A stretch of DNA of 7,733 bases from Propionibacterium sp. (GTDB taxonomy: Bacteria; Actinomycetota; Actinomycetes; Propionibacteriales; Propionibacteriaceae). Location of the stretch: the NCBI GenBank assembly GCA_012719335.1, contig JAAYAO010000156.1, positions 1-7,733 on the forward strand, written 5' to 3'. Both the position numbers and the translations under genes were made by a program. The notes beneath the pieces are model-generated. The model did no database searches and was not told the DNA's origin. It saw only the letters and a list, made by a program, of their open reading frames with translations. This document shows, one piece after another, positions 1 to 5,704 of the stretch. Position 1 is the first letter of the stretch; each line of letters starts with the position of its first letter.

Positions 1-6
1 CACGTC

Positions 7-39
7 GGTTGAGGAGGCCCGTAGGGCCGTCTCGAAACC
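7..39. repeat. Imperfect hairpin repeat downstream of deoC
   Basis: Bases 7-10 (GGTT) pair with 36-39 (AACC), 11-13 (GAG) with 31-33 (CTC), and 16-20 (GGCCC) with 24-28 (GGGCC), around a GTA loop. It lies beyond the 3' end of deoC, where a transcription terminator or a REP-like dispersed repeat would be expected. From memory, very similar hairpins beginning GGTTGAG and ending CTCGAAACC are scattered through genomes of Nocardioides, Microlunatus and relatives, but I could not check this. No T-tract follows on either strand, so termination is uncertain. Confidence 0.55.
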
Positions 40-61
40 AGTGCCCGTGTGGCCCTGGTGG

Positions 62-81
62 GTTGCGCTTCGACGCTCAAC
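62..81. repeat. Small imperfect inverted repeat 3' of deoC
   Basis: GTTG (62-65) pairs with CAAC (78-81) and GC (67-68) with GC (75-76), leaving one mismatch and a TTCGAC loop. It sits between the deoC stop and the hairpin at 7-39, and may belong to the same 3' repeat or terminator region. The stem is short and could be chance in DNA this GC-rich. No gene is visible in 1-102. Confidence 0.25.
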
Positions 82-102
82 GAGCCTGATGGGGCGTCCG
101 GG

Positions 103-762
103 TCAGTCGGTGTGCGGGGCGCCGTCGAGGACGGCGCGGGTGCCGGACAATCCGAGGCGGGTGGCGCCGGCTTCGATCATGGCGGTGGCGTCGGCCCAAC
201 TGCGGATTCCGCCGGAGGCCTTGACCCCGAGGCGTCCGCCGACGGTGTCGGCCATCAGCCGCACCGCGTGCACGCTCGCTCCACCGGTCGGGTGGAACCC
301 GGTCGAGGTCTTCACGAAATCGGCCCCGGCGGCTTCGGCGGCCCGACAGGCGGCCACGATCTGCTCGTCGGTCAAGGCTGCGGCTTCGATGATCACCTTG
401 AGCACCGCACCCTCGGTGGCCTCGCGCACCGCCCGGATCTCGGTCTCGGTGTGGGCCGCGTCGCCGGCGATCAGGCGCCCGATGTCGATCACCATGTCCA
501 CCTCGTCGGCTCCCAGCCGCACCGATTCGGCCGCCTCGGCTGCCTTCGCCGCCGGGGTGTGCTTGCCCGAGGGGAAACCACAGACGGTCGCGATCTTCAC
601 CGGGGCGTCCGGCAGCGGCAGCATCGACGGGGACACACACACCGAGTAGGCGCCGAGTTCGGCGGCCTCGACGACCAACGCCGTCACATCGGCGGGAGTG
701 GCCTCGGGCTTGAGCAGGGTGTGGTCGACCAATACGGCCAGGTCAGCGGCAGAAAGCTCCAT
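103..762 (-). CDS. deoC: Deoxyribose-phosphate aldolase (DeoC)
   Basis: Cytoplasmic class I aldolase that splits 2-deoxy-D-ribose 5-phosphate into acetaldehyde and glyceraldehyde 3-phosphate in deoxynucleoside catabolism. The protein is a single TIM barrel of normal length. Counting from a GTG start at 771 (222 residues), the N-terminal [10 protein letters not shown] is at 16-25, the catalytic Asp at 92 (EVDMVID), the Schiff-base Lys at 154 (FVKTSTGF) and the second active-site Lys at 184 (VKASGGIR). I prefer the ATG at 762 (219 residues) because AGGGTGG lies five bases before it, whereas the GTG at 771 has no spaced ribosome binding site. It follows the DoxX-type gene by about 45 nt on the same strand and may be co-transcribed. 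No other nucleoside-catabolism gene is visible. Function is confident; the start is less so. Confidence 0.95.
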   Translation of the reverse strand: MELSAADLAVLVDHTLLKPEATPADVTALVVEAAELGAYSVCVSPSMLPLPDAPVKIATVCGFPSGKHTPAAKAAEAAESVRLGADEVDMVIDIGRLIAGDAAHTETEIRAVREATEGAVLKVIIEAAALTDEQIVAACRAAEAAGADFVKTSTGFHPTGGASVHAVRLMADTVGGRLGVKASGGIRSWADATAMIEAGATRLGLSGTRAVLDGAPHTD

Positions 763-807
763 GCCGTCCACCCTATAACCGCCCGAACCGCCCGGCCCGG
801 TCGGGGA

Positions 808-1275
808 TCAGGCGGGGGTGGTGTCGTCGACCTCGAAGACGTCATCGCGGGTGGTGGGCGGCACGTCCCGCTTGAACAGCATGTCGAGCGCGGCCCGGCC
901 ACCGCCGAAACAAGTGAAGATCAGCGCCAGCGCGGCCACCACCAGCGAGTACTCGTAGCCGCCGTGGTCGACCCACAGGCCGTGCTGGAACTGGCCGAAG
1001 CCGATCAGCAGGCCGAACACGATCAACACCACAGCGCCGGCGATCGGGGTCAGCAGGCCCACGATCAGCAACACCCCGCAGACGAATTGGGTGATCACCA
1101 GGGTCCAGGCGAAGAGTTGCGGCTGCGGCATCCCGAGGTCGATGAAGTCGTTGACCCGGGCCTGCACACCCTCGTTGATCCAGGAGCGCCAGCCGTTCAT
1201 CACCAGCACCCCGCCGAGCACCAACCGGGCCAGCAGCAGGGCAAGGTCGCGCACCACCTGCAAGAAGGTCTTCAT
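808..1275 (-). CDS. DoxX family membrane protein
   Basis: Small integral membrane protein of 155 residues, normal for the DoxX family. Hydrophobic segments lie at roughly 9-27, 55-75, 77-95 and 108-124. The typical loop (WVDHGGYEYS, 101-110) precedes the last helix, followed by a GGGRAALD motif near 124-131. The C-terminal tail (about 135-155) is polar and acidic. The family is linked in some bacteria to thiosulfate oxidation or redox and oxidative-stress complexes, but most members have no assigned function and none is shown here. I chose the ATG at 1275 because GAGGGAG lies just before it; an in-frame start at 1365 would add 30 Arg/Ala-rich residues unlike the family. It is divergent from the TetR gene across a 240-nt spacer and lies upstream of deoC on the same strand. 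Confidence 0.88.
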   Translation of the reverse strand: MKTFLQVVRDLALLLARLVLGGVLVMNGWRSWINEGVQARVNDFIDLGMPQPQLFAWTLVITQFVCGVLLIVGLLTPIAGAVVLIVFGLLIGFGQFQHGLWVDHGGYEYSLVVAALALIFTCFGGGRAALDMLFKRDVPPTTRDDVFEVDDTTPA

Positions 1276-1307
1276 CGCGGACTCCCTCGGGTCGACATTT
1301 CCCGGCC

Positions 1308-1336
1308 AGACTAGGGCAGCGCGCGCCGCTGCGGCA
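1308..1336 (-). promoter_or_regulatory. Possible promoter of the DoxX-type gene
   Basis: On the minus strand, TAGTCT (1313-1308) fits the actinobacterial -10 pattern TANNNT. Transcription would start near 1301, leaving a leader of about 26 nt that contains the GAGGGAG ribosome binding site. The -35 region (1336-1331, TGCCGC) is poor. A 6-bp inverted repeat, GCAGCG (1316-1321) and CGCTGC (1327-1332), fills the spacer and could be an operator. The evidence is motif and spacing only. Confidence 0.3.
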
Positions 1337-1403
1337 GTAGGCACCCGGGCGGATCGGCGGATCATCCGGCCCCGGTCTCGGTGCCGCCGACCCGGGTGCC
1401 GCC

Positions 1404-1454
1404 GTTATTGGGGATGGTTATGCCGCCCAGCGCGGCATAACCATCCCCAATAAC
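1404..1454. repeat. Perfect 23-bp inverted repeat, 5-nt loop
   Basis: Bases 1404-1426 are an exact reverse complement of 1432-1454, around the loop CCAGC (1427-1431). The arms are visibly richer in A and T than their surroundings. The 10-mer ATAACCATCC occurs at 1437-1446 and again at 1450-1459, and its complement lies at 1412-1421. The element sits between divergent genes (DoxX-type and TetR), so it is not a terminator for either; no T-tract follows on either strand. It could be a dispersed palindromic repeat or small non-autonomous mobile element, a regulator binding region, or a structured leader. In RNA it would form an unusually strong stem. Confidence 0.9.
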
Positions 1455-1489
1455 CATCCAAGGCGCAGAAGAACCACCGATTCGCCGCA

Positions 1490-1507
1490 CTAGCACGAGT
1501 GTGCTAG
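1490..1507. promoter_or_regulatory. Probable TetR operator (18-bp palindrome)
   Basis: CTAGCAC (1490-1496) and GTGCTAG (1501-1507) are perfect 7-bp inverted repeats separated by GAGT. The right half ends nine bases before the TetR GTG start. This size and position are typical of operators bound by TetR dimers that repress their own operon. The right arm also overlaps a possible extended -10 element (TGC then TAGAAA, 1502-1510), so binding would block transcription. That the adjacent TetR protein is the ligand is an inference. Confidence 0.6.
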
Positions 1508-1510
1508 AAA
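1502..1510 (+). promoter_or_regulatory. Possible extended -10 of the TetR operon
   Basis: TG (1502-1503), one base, then TAGAAA (1505-1510) resembles an extended -10 hexamer. Six bases separate it from the GTG at 1517, the spacing expected if transcription starts on the start codon itself (leaderless mRNA). Against this, the hexamer lacks the final T and no -35 is evident. AAAGGG (1508-1513) could instead be a ribosome binding site, though only three bases from the GTG. Confidence 0.3.
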
Positions 1511-1516
1511 GGGTGG

Positions 1517-2119
1517 GTGCCCAGAACCCTCGACAAACAAGCCCGCAAGGCCCAACTCGCCGAGGCGGTGTGGGATGTGATCACCGACCTCGGTATCGCC
1601 GCGGTGTCGGTGCGTTCGGTCGCCGATCGGGCCGGGGTGGTGGTCGGCTCCCTGCGGCACGTCTTTCCCACCCGCACCGACCTGGTCACCTTCTCGGCCG
1701 AACTGATGGTGCAGCGGGTGCAGCAACGGTTGGCCGCCACCGAGCGCACCGACGACCCGCGGGTGGACGCGGTCGAGCAACTGCGCCACCTGCTGCCGCT
1801 CACCGAACAGACCCGGGTCGAGTTCGAGGTGACCATCGCGCTGATCGCCGAGAGCGTCGCCGAACCCGCCCTGACCGAGATCCGCGATGTCGCCCACGCC
1901 GACCTGTCCCGACTGTGCACCGAACTGGCCGAACGGCTCACCGGCCGCCCCCGCGACGAGAACACCGAACGGGCCGGACGTCGACTGCACGCGCTGGTGG
2001 ACGGGCTGGCGATGCAACTGCTGCACCAGGCCGACGAGGTGGACGGCGAATGGGCGGTGGCGATGGTGCGCGAGGAAGTCGACAACCTGTACCGAACCCG
2101 CGAACTGGGGGAGCACTGA
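1517..2119 (+). CDS. TetR family transcriptional regulator
   Basis: Cytoplasmic DNA-binding repressor of 200 residues, normal for TetR proteins. The N-terminal helix-turn-helix spans about 10-58: IAAVSVRSVADRAGV, then a recognition-helix region VGSLRHVFPTRTDL (43-56). The C-terminal ligand-binding domain is of the BetI-like type judging by the conserved-looking stretch RAGRRLHALVDGLAMQLL near 152-169; the ligand cannot be read from sequence. The GTG start at 1517 lies just after the palindrome at 1490-1507, consistent with autoregulation. The stop overlaps the ATG of the first SMR gene by one base (TGATG), so the regulator is probably co-expressed with the transporters it likely controls. Related TetR-SMR pairs are known, for example Rv3066 with mmr in Mycobacterium tuberculosis. 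Confidence 0.92.
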   Translation: MPRTLDKQARKAQLAEAVWDVITDLGIAAVSVRSVADRAGVVVGSLRHVFPTRTDLVTFSAELMVQRVQQRLAATERTDDPRVDAVEQLRHLLPLTEQTRVEFEVTIALIAESVAEPALTEIRDVAHADLSRLCTELAERLTGRPRDENTERAGRRLHALVDGLAMQLLHQADEVDGEWAVAMVREEVDNLYRTRELGEH

Positions 2120-2433
2120 TGGCCTGGCTGATTCTGATCGCCTCCGGAGCCCTGGAAGCGGTCTGGGCCAACGCCCTGGCCGCCTCCCACGGTCTGCGCA
2201 AACCCATCCCGACCGCGATCTTCCTGGTCGCCGGGGCGGCCAGCCTGATCGGGCTCGGGATTGCGATGCGCACCCTGCCCACCGGCACCGCCTACGCCGT
2301 CTGGGTCGGGATCGGCGCCACCCTGACCGTCGCCTGGGCGATGTGGCGCCGGGTCGAACCCGTTTCCCTGGCCAAAATCGCCCTGCTGGTCGGCATCGTC
2401 GGCTGCGTGATCGGCCTGAAGGTGGTGGCCTGA
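2119..2433 (+). CDS. SMR transporter subunit 1 (Gdx/SugE type)
   Basis: Proton-coupled small multidrug resistance protein, 104 residues, four membrane helices. The essential Glu is at 13 (LEAVWA), and Trp16, Ser42, Tyr59 and Trp62 match the positions of the guanidinium-binding residues of Gdx-Clo. The signature LPTGTAYAVWVGIGA (53-67) is the GTAY form of Gdx/SugE proteins. Positive charges cluster in loops 1 and 3 (R27, K28, R77, R78, K86), with only R51 and K101 on the other side, so the positive-inside rule puts the N-terminus outside. The next gene encodes a second SMR with opposite bias, so the pair probably forms a heterodimer like YkkCD or EbrAB. A GGGGGAG ribosome binding site lies inside the end of the TetR gene. 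Guanidinium is the likely substrate class by residue identity; quaternary ammonium export remains possible. Confidence 0.93.
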   Translation: MAWLILIASGALEAVWANALAASHGLRKPIPTAIFLVAGAASLIGLGIAMRTLPTGTAYAVWVGIGATLTVAWAMWRRVEPVSLAKIALLVGIVGCVIGLKVVA

Positions 2434-2434
2434 G

Positions 2435-2818
2435 ATGGCACGTCCACGCATCGGCGGCTGGCCGGTACTGATCGCCAGCGGAGTGCTGGAAGCGGTCTGG
2501 GCGACCGCACTCGGCGCCTCGGACGGGTTCACCCGGCTCGTCCCCTCGGTGGTCTTCGTGATCACCGTGATCATCAGCACCATCGGGCTGGGTATCGCGA
2601 TGAAGACCATCCCGACCGGCACCGCCTACTCGGTGTGGACCGGGATCGGTGCGGTACTGACCGTGACCTGGGCGCTGCTCACCGGGGCGGAACCGTTCAG
2701 CGTGCTCAAGGTGATCTTCCTGCTCGGGGTGATCGGCTGCGTGGTCGGTCTGCAAATCCTGAACCGGTTGGAATCGGCCACCCTGCCGGGCGAGGACGTG
2801 GCGCAGGCCGCTGAGTAA
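2435..2818 (+). CDS. SMR transporter subunit 2 (Gdx/SugE type)
   Basis: Second small multidrug resistance protein, 127 residues, starting one base after the stop of subunit 1. An N-terminal extension of six residues with R3 and R5, and a polar, acidic C-terminal tail of about 17 residues (from about 111), distinguish it from subunit 1. The core is the same: Glu19, Trp22, Ser48, Tyr65, Trp68 and IPTGTAYSVWTGIGA (59-73). Its charge bias is reversed: R3, R5, K57 and R111 on the N-terminal side against R34 and K92 in loops 1 and 3, predicting N-terminus inside. Together with subunit 1 this fits an antiparallel heterodimer. AAGGTGG at 2419-2425 is a plausible ribosome binding site. The two genes are similar throughout and probably arose by tandem duplication. 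Confidence 0.92.
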   Translation: MARPRIGGWPVLIASGVLEAVWATALGASDGFTRLVPSVVFVITVIISTIGLGIAMKTIPTGTAYSVWTGIGAVLTVTWALLTGAEPFSVLKVIFLLGVIGCVVGLQILNRLESATLPGEDVAQAAE

Positions 2819-2827
2819 GGTGCCACC

Positions 2828-3361
2828 ATGCTGATCGCACTCAATGACCTGCGCCCCGACCTGGCCGAGGGCGCCTGGGTGGCACCCACCGCGACCGTTG
2901 CCGGCGCCGTCACGATGGGCCCCGACGCGTCGGTCTGGTACGGCACCGTGGTGCGCGCCGACGGTGACCGGGTCTCCATCGGGGCCCGCACCAACCTGCA
3001 GGACAACTCGGTGGTGCACGTCGACGAGGGCTACCCCGCGATCATCGGCTCCGAGGTGGTCGTCGGGCACCGGGCGATCATCCACGGCTGCACCATCGGC
3101 GACGGCTGCCTGATCGGCATGGGGGCGGTGGTGATGAACGGCGCGGTGATCGGCGAGGAATCCCTGATCGCCGCCGGCGCCCTGGTGCTCGAGGGCACCG
3201 AGGTGCCACCCCGCTCGGTGGTGATGGGCAGCCCGGGCAAGGTGGTGCGTGAACTCGACCCCGAACGGGCCGCCAAGTTCCGGATCGGTGCGGCCAACTA
3301 CGTGAAACTGAAGAACCTGCACGCCGCCGGTGTGCTGCTGGACGGGAACCCGCCGGAGTGA
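2828..3361 (+). CDS. Gamma-carbonic anhydrase-like hexapeptide-repeat protein
   Basis: Left-handed beta-helix protein of 177 residues in the gamma-carbonic anhydrase family (YrdA/PaaY/Cam group). Hexapeptide repeats run from about 15 to 135. The three metal-ligand histidines are present at 64 (VVHVDEG), 81 and 86 (VGHRAIIHGC), as are the usual R44/D46 (VVRADGD) and Q58 (NLQDN). The family hydrates CO2 to bicarbonate as a trimer, but many bacterial homologues show little activity, and the proton-shuttle loop of Cam is not evident here. A C-terminal helical region follows from about 142. It starts nine bases after the second SMR gene and shares GTGA (3358-3361) with folP, so it is translationally tied to both. 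Carbonic anhydrase activity is likely but not proven by sequence. Confidence 0.9.
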   Translation: MLIALNDLRPDLAEGAWVAPTATVAGAVTMGPDASVWYGTVVRADGDRVSIGARTNLQDNSVVHVDEGYPAIIGSEVVVGHRAIIHGCTIGDGCLIGMGAVVMNGAVIGEESLIAAGALVLEGTEVPPRSVVMGSPGKVVRELDPERAAKFRIGAANYVKLKNLHAAGVLLDGNPPE

Positions 3362-4197
3362 TCCCCCGGGCCGACCGCACCTTGGTGATGGGCATCGTCA
3401 ACGTCACCCCCGACTCCTTCTCCGACGGTGGCTCCTGGCCCGATGCCGATTCGGCCATCGCGCAGGGCGAACGACTGCTCGCCGAGGGTGCCGACCTGAT
3501 CGACGTCGGGGGTGAGTCGACCCGGCCCGGCGCGGCCCGTCCCGATGCCGAGGAGGAACTGCGCCGGGTGATCCCGGTGATCCGGGCGCTGGCCGGGCGG
3601 GGCGCGGTGGTGTCGGTGGACACCATGCGCGCCGAGGTCGCCCGGCAGGCGGTCGCCGCCGGAGCGGGCATCGTCAACGATGTGTCCGGGGGGCTGGCCG
3701 ACCCGCAGATGTTCGCCGTGGTCGCCGAACTGGGCGCCGACTACGTGCTGATGCACTGGCGGGCGCACTCGGCCACCATGCAACAGGCCGACCGGTTGCA
3801 CTACGACGACGTGGTCGCCGACGTCTGCGCCGAACTGTCCGGCCGCGTCGACGAAGCCCTGGCCGCCGGCATCGACCCGGCCCGGCTGGTGCTCGACCCC
3901 GGCTTCGGCTTCTCCAAGACCGTGGACCACAACTGGACGCTGCTGCGCGGCATCGACCGGGTGCAACACCTCGGGTATCCCGTCCTCGTCGGGGTCTCGC
4001 GCAAGAGCTTCCTCGGCGCCCGCCTCGGCACCGGCGGCACCGCCCGTCCCCCGGCCGAACTGGACGACGCGACCGCCGCGGTCAGCGCCTGGTGCGCCGA
4101 ACGCGGGGTCTGGGCGGTGCGCACCCACACCGTCGCCGCCCATCTGGACGCCGCCCGGGTGATGCGCGAACTGCGCCGGGCCGACCCGGGGGCGTGA
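3358..4197 (+). CDS. folP: Dihydropteroate synthase (FolP)
   Basis: Condenses 6-hydroxymethyl-7,8-dihydropterin diphosphate with p-aminobenzoate to give 7,8-dihydropteroate; this is the sulfonamide target. The 279-residue TIM barrel carries the expected motifs: MGIVNVTPDSFSDGG (11-25), DVGGESTRPG (49-58), SVDT with Asp88, NDVSGG (107-112), LMHWR (131-135), LDPGFGF (179-185), SRKSFLG (214-220) and R255/H257 (VRTH). The LMHWRA form and general course resemble mycobacterial FolP1. The GTG start overlaps the carbonic-anhydrase-like stop by four bases (GTGA), leaving little choice of start and implying translational coupling. It precedes folB and folK but is separated from folB by 67 nt. In many actinobacteria folE lies just upstream of folP; here the SMR/carbonic anhydrase genes do. 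Confidence 0.96.
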   Translation: MIPRADRTLVMGIVNVTPDSFSDGGSWPDADSAIAQGERLLAEGADLIDVGGESTRPGAARPDAEEELRRVIPVIRALAGRGAVVSVDTMRAEVARQAVAAGAGIVNDVSGGLADPQMFAVVAELGADYVLMHWRAHSATMQQADRLHYDDVVADVCAELSGRVDEALAAGIDPARLVLDPGFGFSKTVDHNWTLLRGIDRVQHLGYPVLVGVSRKSFLGARLGTGGTARPPAELDDATAAVSAWCAERGVWAVRTHTVAAHLDAARVMRELRRADPGA

Positions 4198-4207
4198 TCG
4201 ACGCCAC

Positions 4208-4234
4208 TTGACCGGGCGGGACGTTCGATAAGGT
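4208..4234 (+). promoter_or_regulatory. Possible promoter of the folB-folK unit
   Basis: TTGACC (4208-4213) matches five of six -35 consensus bases, and TAAGGT (4229-4234) fits the actinobacterial -10 pattern TANNNT. The 15-base spacer is short. Transcription would start near 4241, giving a leader of about 24 nt that includes the GGGGAGG ribosome binding site (4251-4257). This 67-nt spacer is the only gap longer than 10 nt between 1517 and 5704. Confidence 0.35.
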
Positions 4235-4264
4235 CTGGGGCGTCGTGCGAGGGGAGGTACACCG

Positions 4265-4633
4265 ATGGGACGGATCACGCTCACCGGCATCGCGGCACAC
4301 GGCCATCACGGGGTGTTCGAACACGAACGCCGCAACGGGCAACGATTCGTGGTCGACGTCACCTGCGAGGTGGATCTGACCGCCGCCGTGGAGACCGACG
4401 AGTTGAGCCACACGGTCGACTATGGTGCACTCGCCCAAGCAATCGTCGCCGACATCACGGGGGAGCCGCTGAACCTCATCGAAGCCCTGGCGGGTCGCAT
4501 CGCCGCAACCTGCCTTGCCGACGACCGGGTCGCCGAAGTGAGCGTCACCGTCCACAAGCCCCAAGCCCCGATCACCGTGCCGTTCGACGACGTGGCGGTG
4601 ACCGTGCACCAGAAGCGAAGGACCACCCCATGA
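4265..4633 (+). CDS. folB: Dihydroneopterin aldolase (FolB)
   Basis: Converts 7,8-dihydroneopterin to 6-hydroxymethyl-7,8-dihydropterin and glycolaldehyde, the step before FolK. The 122-residue length is typical of this octameric enzyme. Visible motifs are GIAAHGHHGVFEHER (8-22, with the conserved Glu21), TVDYGAL (50-56, Tyr53), PLNLIEALA (68-76, with the pterin-binding Glu73) and VSVTVHKPQAP (92-102, with the catalytic Lys98). The ATG at 4265 has a strong GGGGAGG ribosome binding site seven bases upstream. Its last four bases (ATGA) contain the folK start, so the two are translationally coupled. Confidence 0.96.
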   Translation: MGRITLTGIAAHGHHGVFEHERRNGQRFVVDVTCEVDLTAAVETDELSHTVDYGALAQAIVADITGEPLNLIEALAGRIAATCLADDRVAEVSVTVHKPQAPITVPFDDVAVTVHQKRRTTP

Positions 4634-5187
4634 CCAGTCCCAACCCCTACGCGATCGACGTCGACACGCTGTCGGGCATGAAGCCCCTCAGCAAGCTCGT
4701 GGTCGCGATCGGTTCGAACCTCGGCGACCGGCTCGCCGCGATCTCCGGTGCGGTCAACGCCCTGCGCGACACCCCGGACGTGATCATCGTCGACGTCTCC
4801 CCGATCTACGAGACCACCGCCGTCGGCGGGCCCAGTGACAACCCCGACTTCCTGAACCTGGTGGTGGTGGCCGAAACCACCCAGGATCCGCGCACCCTGC
4901 TGGAGCGGATGCACGCCATCGAGGACGCCTTCGGCCGCACCCGGGATCTGCCCAACGGGCCGCGCACCCTGGATCTGGATTTGATCATGGTGGGCCGGCA
5001 CGCGATGAACGACGAGAAGCTCACCCTGCCGCACCCGCGCGCCCACGAACGCGCCTTCGTCCTGGCCCCCTGGCTGGACATCGACCCCGGCGCCGAACTG
5101 GACGGCCACGGCAAGATCGCCGACCTGCTCGCGGGCCTCGACCAGGAGGGCATCACCCGCCGCGACGACCTCGAACTCGAGGACTGA
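4630..5187 (+). CDS. folK: HPPK, pyrophosphokinase (FolK)
   Basis: 2-amino-4-hydroxy-6-hydroxymethyldihydropteridine diphosphokinase. It transfers pyrophosphate from ATP to 6-hydroxymethyl-7,8-dihydropterin, making the FolP substrate. Of 185 residues, the catalytic domain starts near 23: VVAIGSNLGDR (24-34), NPDFLNLVV (71-79), GRTRDLPNGPRTLDLDLI (102-119, with the Mg-binding Asp115 and Asp117) and LPHPRAHERAFVLAPW (133-148). About 22 residues precede the usual N-terminus (including IDVDTLSGM). I recall similar extensions in other actinobacterial FolK proteins, and the ATG at 4630 overlapping folB by four bases supports the long form. The ATG at 4678 is an alternative start without operon coupling. 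The DUF3180-type gene follows after 7 nt. Confidence 0.96.
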   Translation: MTSPNPYAIDVDTLSGMKPLSKLVVAIGSNLGDRLAAISGAVNALRDTPDVIIVDVSPIYETTAVGGPSDNPDFLNLVVVAETTQDPRTLLERMHAIEDAFGRTRDLPNGPRTLDLDLIMVGRHAMNDEKLTLPHPRAHERAFVLAPWLDIDPGAELDGHGKIADLLAGLDQEGITRRDDLELED

Positions 5188-5194
5188 GGCCACA

Positions 5195-5704
5195 TTGTCC
5201 GAACCGGAACACCCCGAGCCGCCGCGCCTGGCCCTGACCAGTTGGCGGATGCTGATCACCGCCGCACTGGTCGGTGGGGTGCTGGTCTGGTTCGTCACCG
5301 ACCTGATCGGACGCACCGGCGCCACCCCGCCGGTGGTGCCGCCCGCGGCACCGTTGCTGCTCGGTCTGGCCGCGGTGGTGGTGGCGGTGTTCGGATGGCG
5401 GATGCGGCAACGGGTACACGTGCAACGGGTGCGGGTGAACGCCTTCGAAGCCGTCCGGCTGCTGGTGTTGGGCAAGTCCGCCGCCCTCGGTGGAGCGGTG
5501 GTGCTGGGCGGGTATCTGGCCTACGCGCTGGTGCACCTGCCCCGCTGGGAGGCCGCAGCCCCGCGGGAACGGGTGATCTGGTCGTTCGTCGCGGTGATCA
5601 CCAGCCTGGGGTTGGTGGCGGCCGGATTGTTCCTGGAGCGGGCTTGTAAACGCCCCGATGATGACGACGAGGAGACCTCCGCGGGCCCCGAAAGCGTCCT
5701 CTGA
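5195..5704 (+). CDS. DUF3180-type four-helix membrane protein
   Basis: Integral membrane protein of 169 residues with four hydrophobic segments at about 17-38, 50-66, 91-111 and 126-147. A basic loop (WRMRQRVHVQRVRVN, 68-82) after the second helix should face the cytoplasm, and the C-terminal tail is acidic (PDDDDEE, then a short end). It fits the DUF3180 family, whose members, as I recall, commonly sit directly after folK in actinobacteria. The function is unknown; position suggests co-expression with folate synthesis but not a role in it. The start is a TTG seven bases after the folK stop, preceded by GAGG (5186-5189). A later start would remove part of the first helix. Confidence 0.85.
   Translation: MSEPEHPEPPRLALTSWRMLITAALVGGVLVWFVTDLIGRTGATPPVVPPAAPLLLGLAAVVVAVFGWRMRQRVHVQRVRVNAFEAVRLLVLGKSAALGGAVVLGGYLAYALVHLPRWEAAAPRERVIWSFVAVITSLGLVAAGLFLERACKRPDDDDEETSAGPESVL

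Noticed and set aside
49..1314. Plus-strand open frame of 421 codons across deoC and the DoxX-type gene
   Set aside because: It is a low-complexity His/Gly/Gln-rich translation opposite two genes with clear family motifs, so it is a GC-rich shadow.
1276..1365. 30-residue N-terminal extension of the DoxX-type protein
   Set aside because: The extension is Arg/Ala-rich and unlike the family, and a good ribosome binding site sits just before the ATG at 1275.
1404..1454. Intrinsic terminator reading of the 23-bp palindrome
   Set aside because: Neither flanking gene is transcribed toward it and no T-tract follows on either strand.
1276..1516. Guanidine-I (ykkC) riboswitch upstream of the Gdx-type exporters
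   Set aside because: The first SMR gene lies directly after TetR with no leader. The spacer before TetR holds a simple long hairpin rather than a branched ykkC fold, and I see none of its conserved loops.
1490..3322. Long minus-strand open frame of 610 codons opposite the TetR, SMR and carbonic anhydrase genes
   Set aside because: Its translation is rich in Gly, Asp, His, Arg and Pro with no recognisable domain. It is the antisense of well-supported genes in GC-rich DNA.
3298..4290. Minus-strand open frame of 330 codons opposite folP
   Set aside because: It has no domain, and folP on the other strand has every active-site motif.
4420..5475. Minus-strand open frame of 351 codons opposite folB, folK and the DUF3180-type gene
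   Set aside because: It spans three supported genes on the other strand and shows no coherent protein features.
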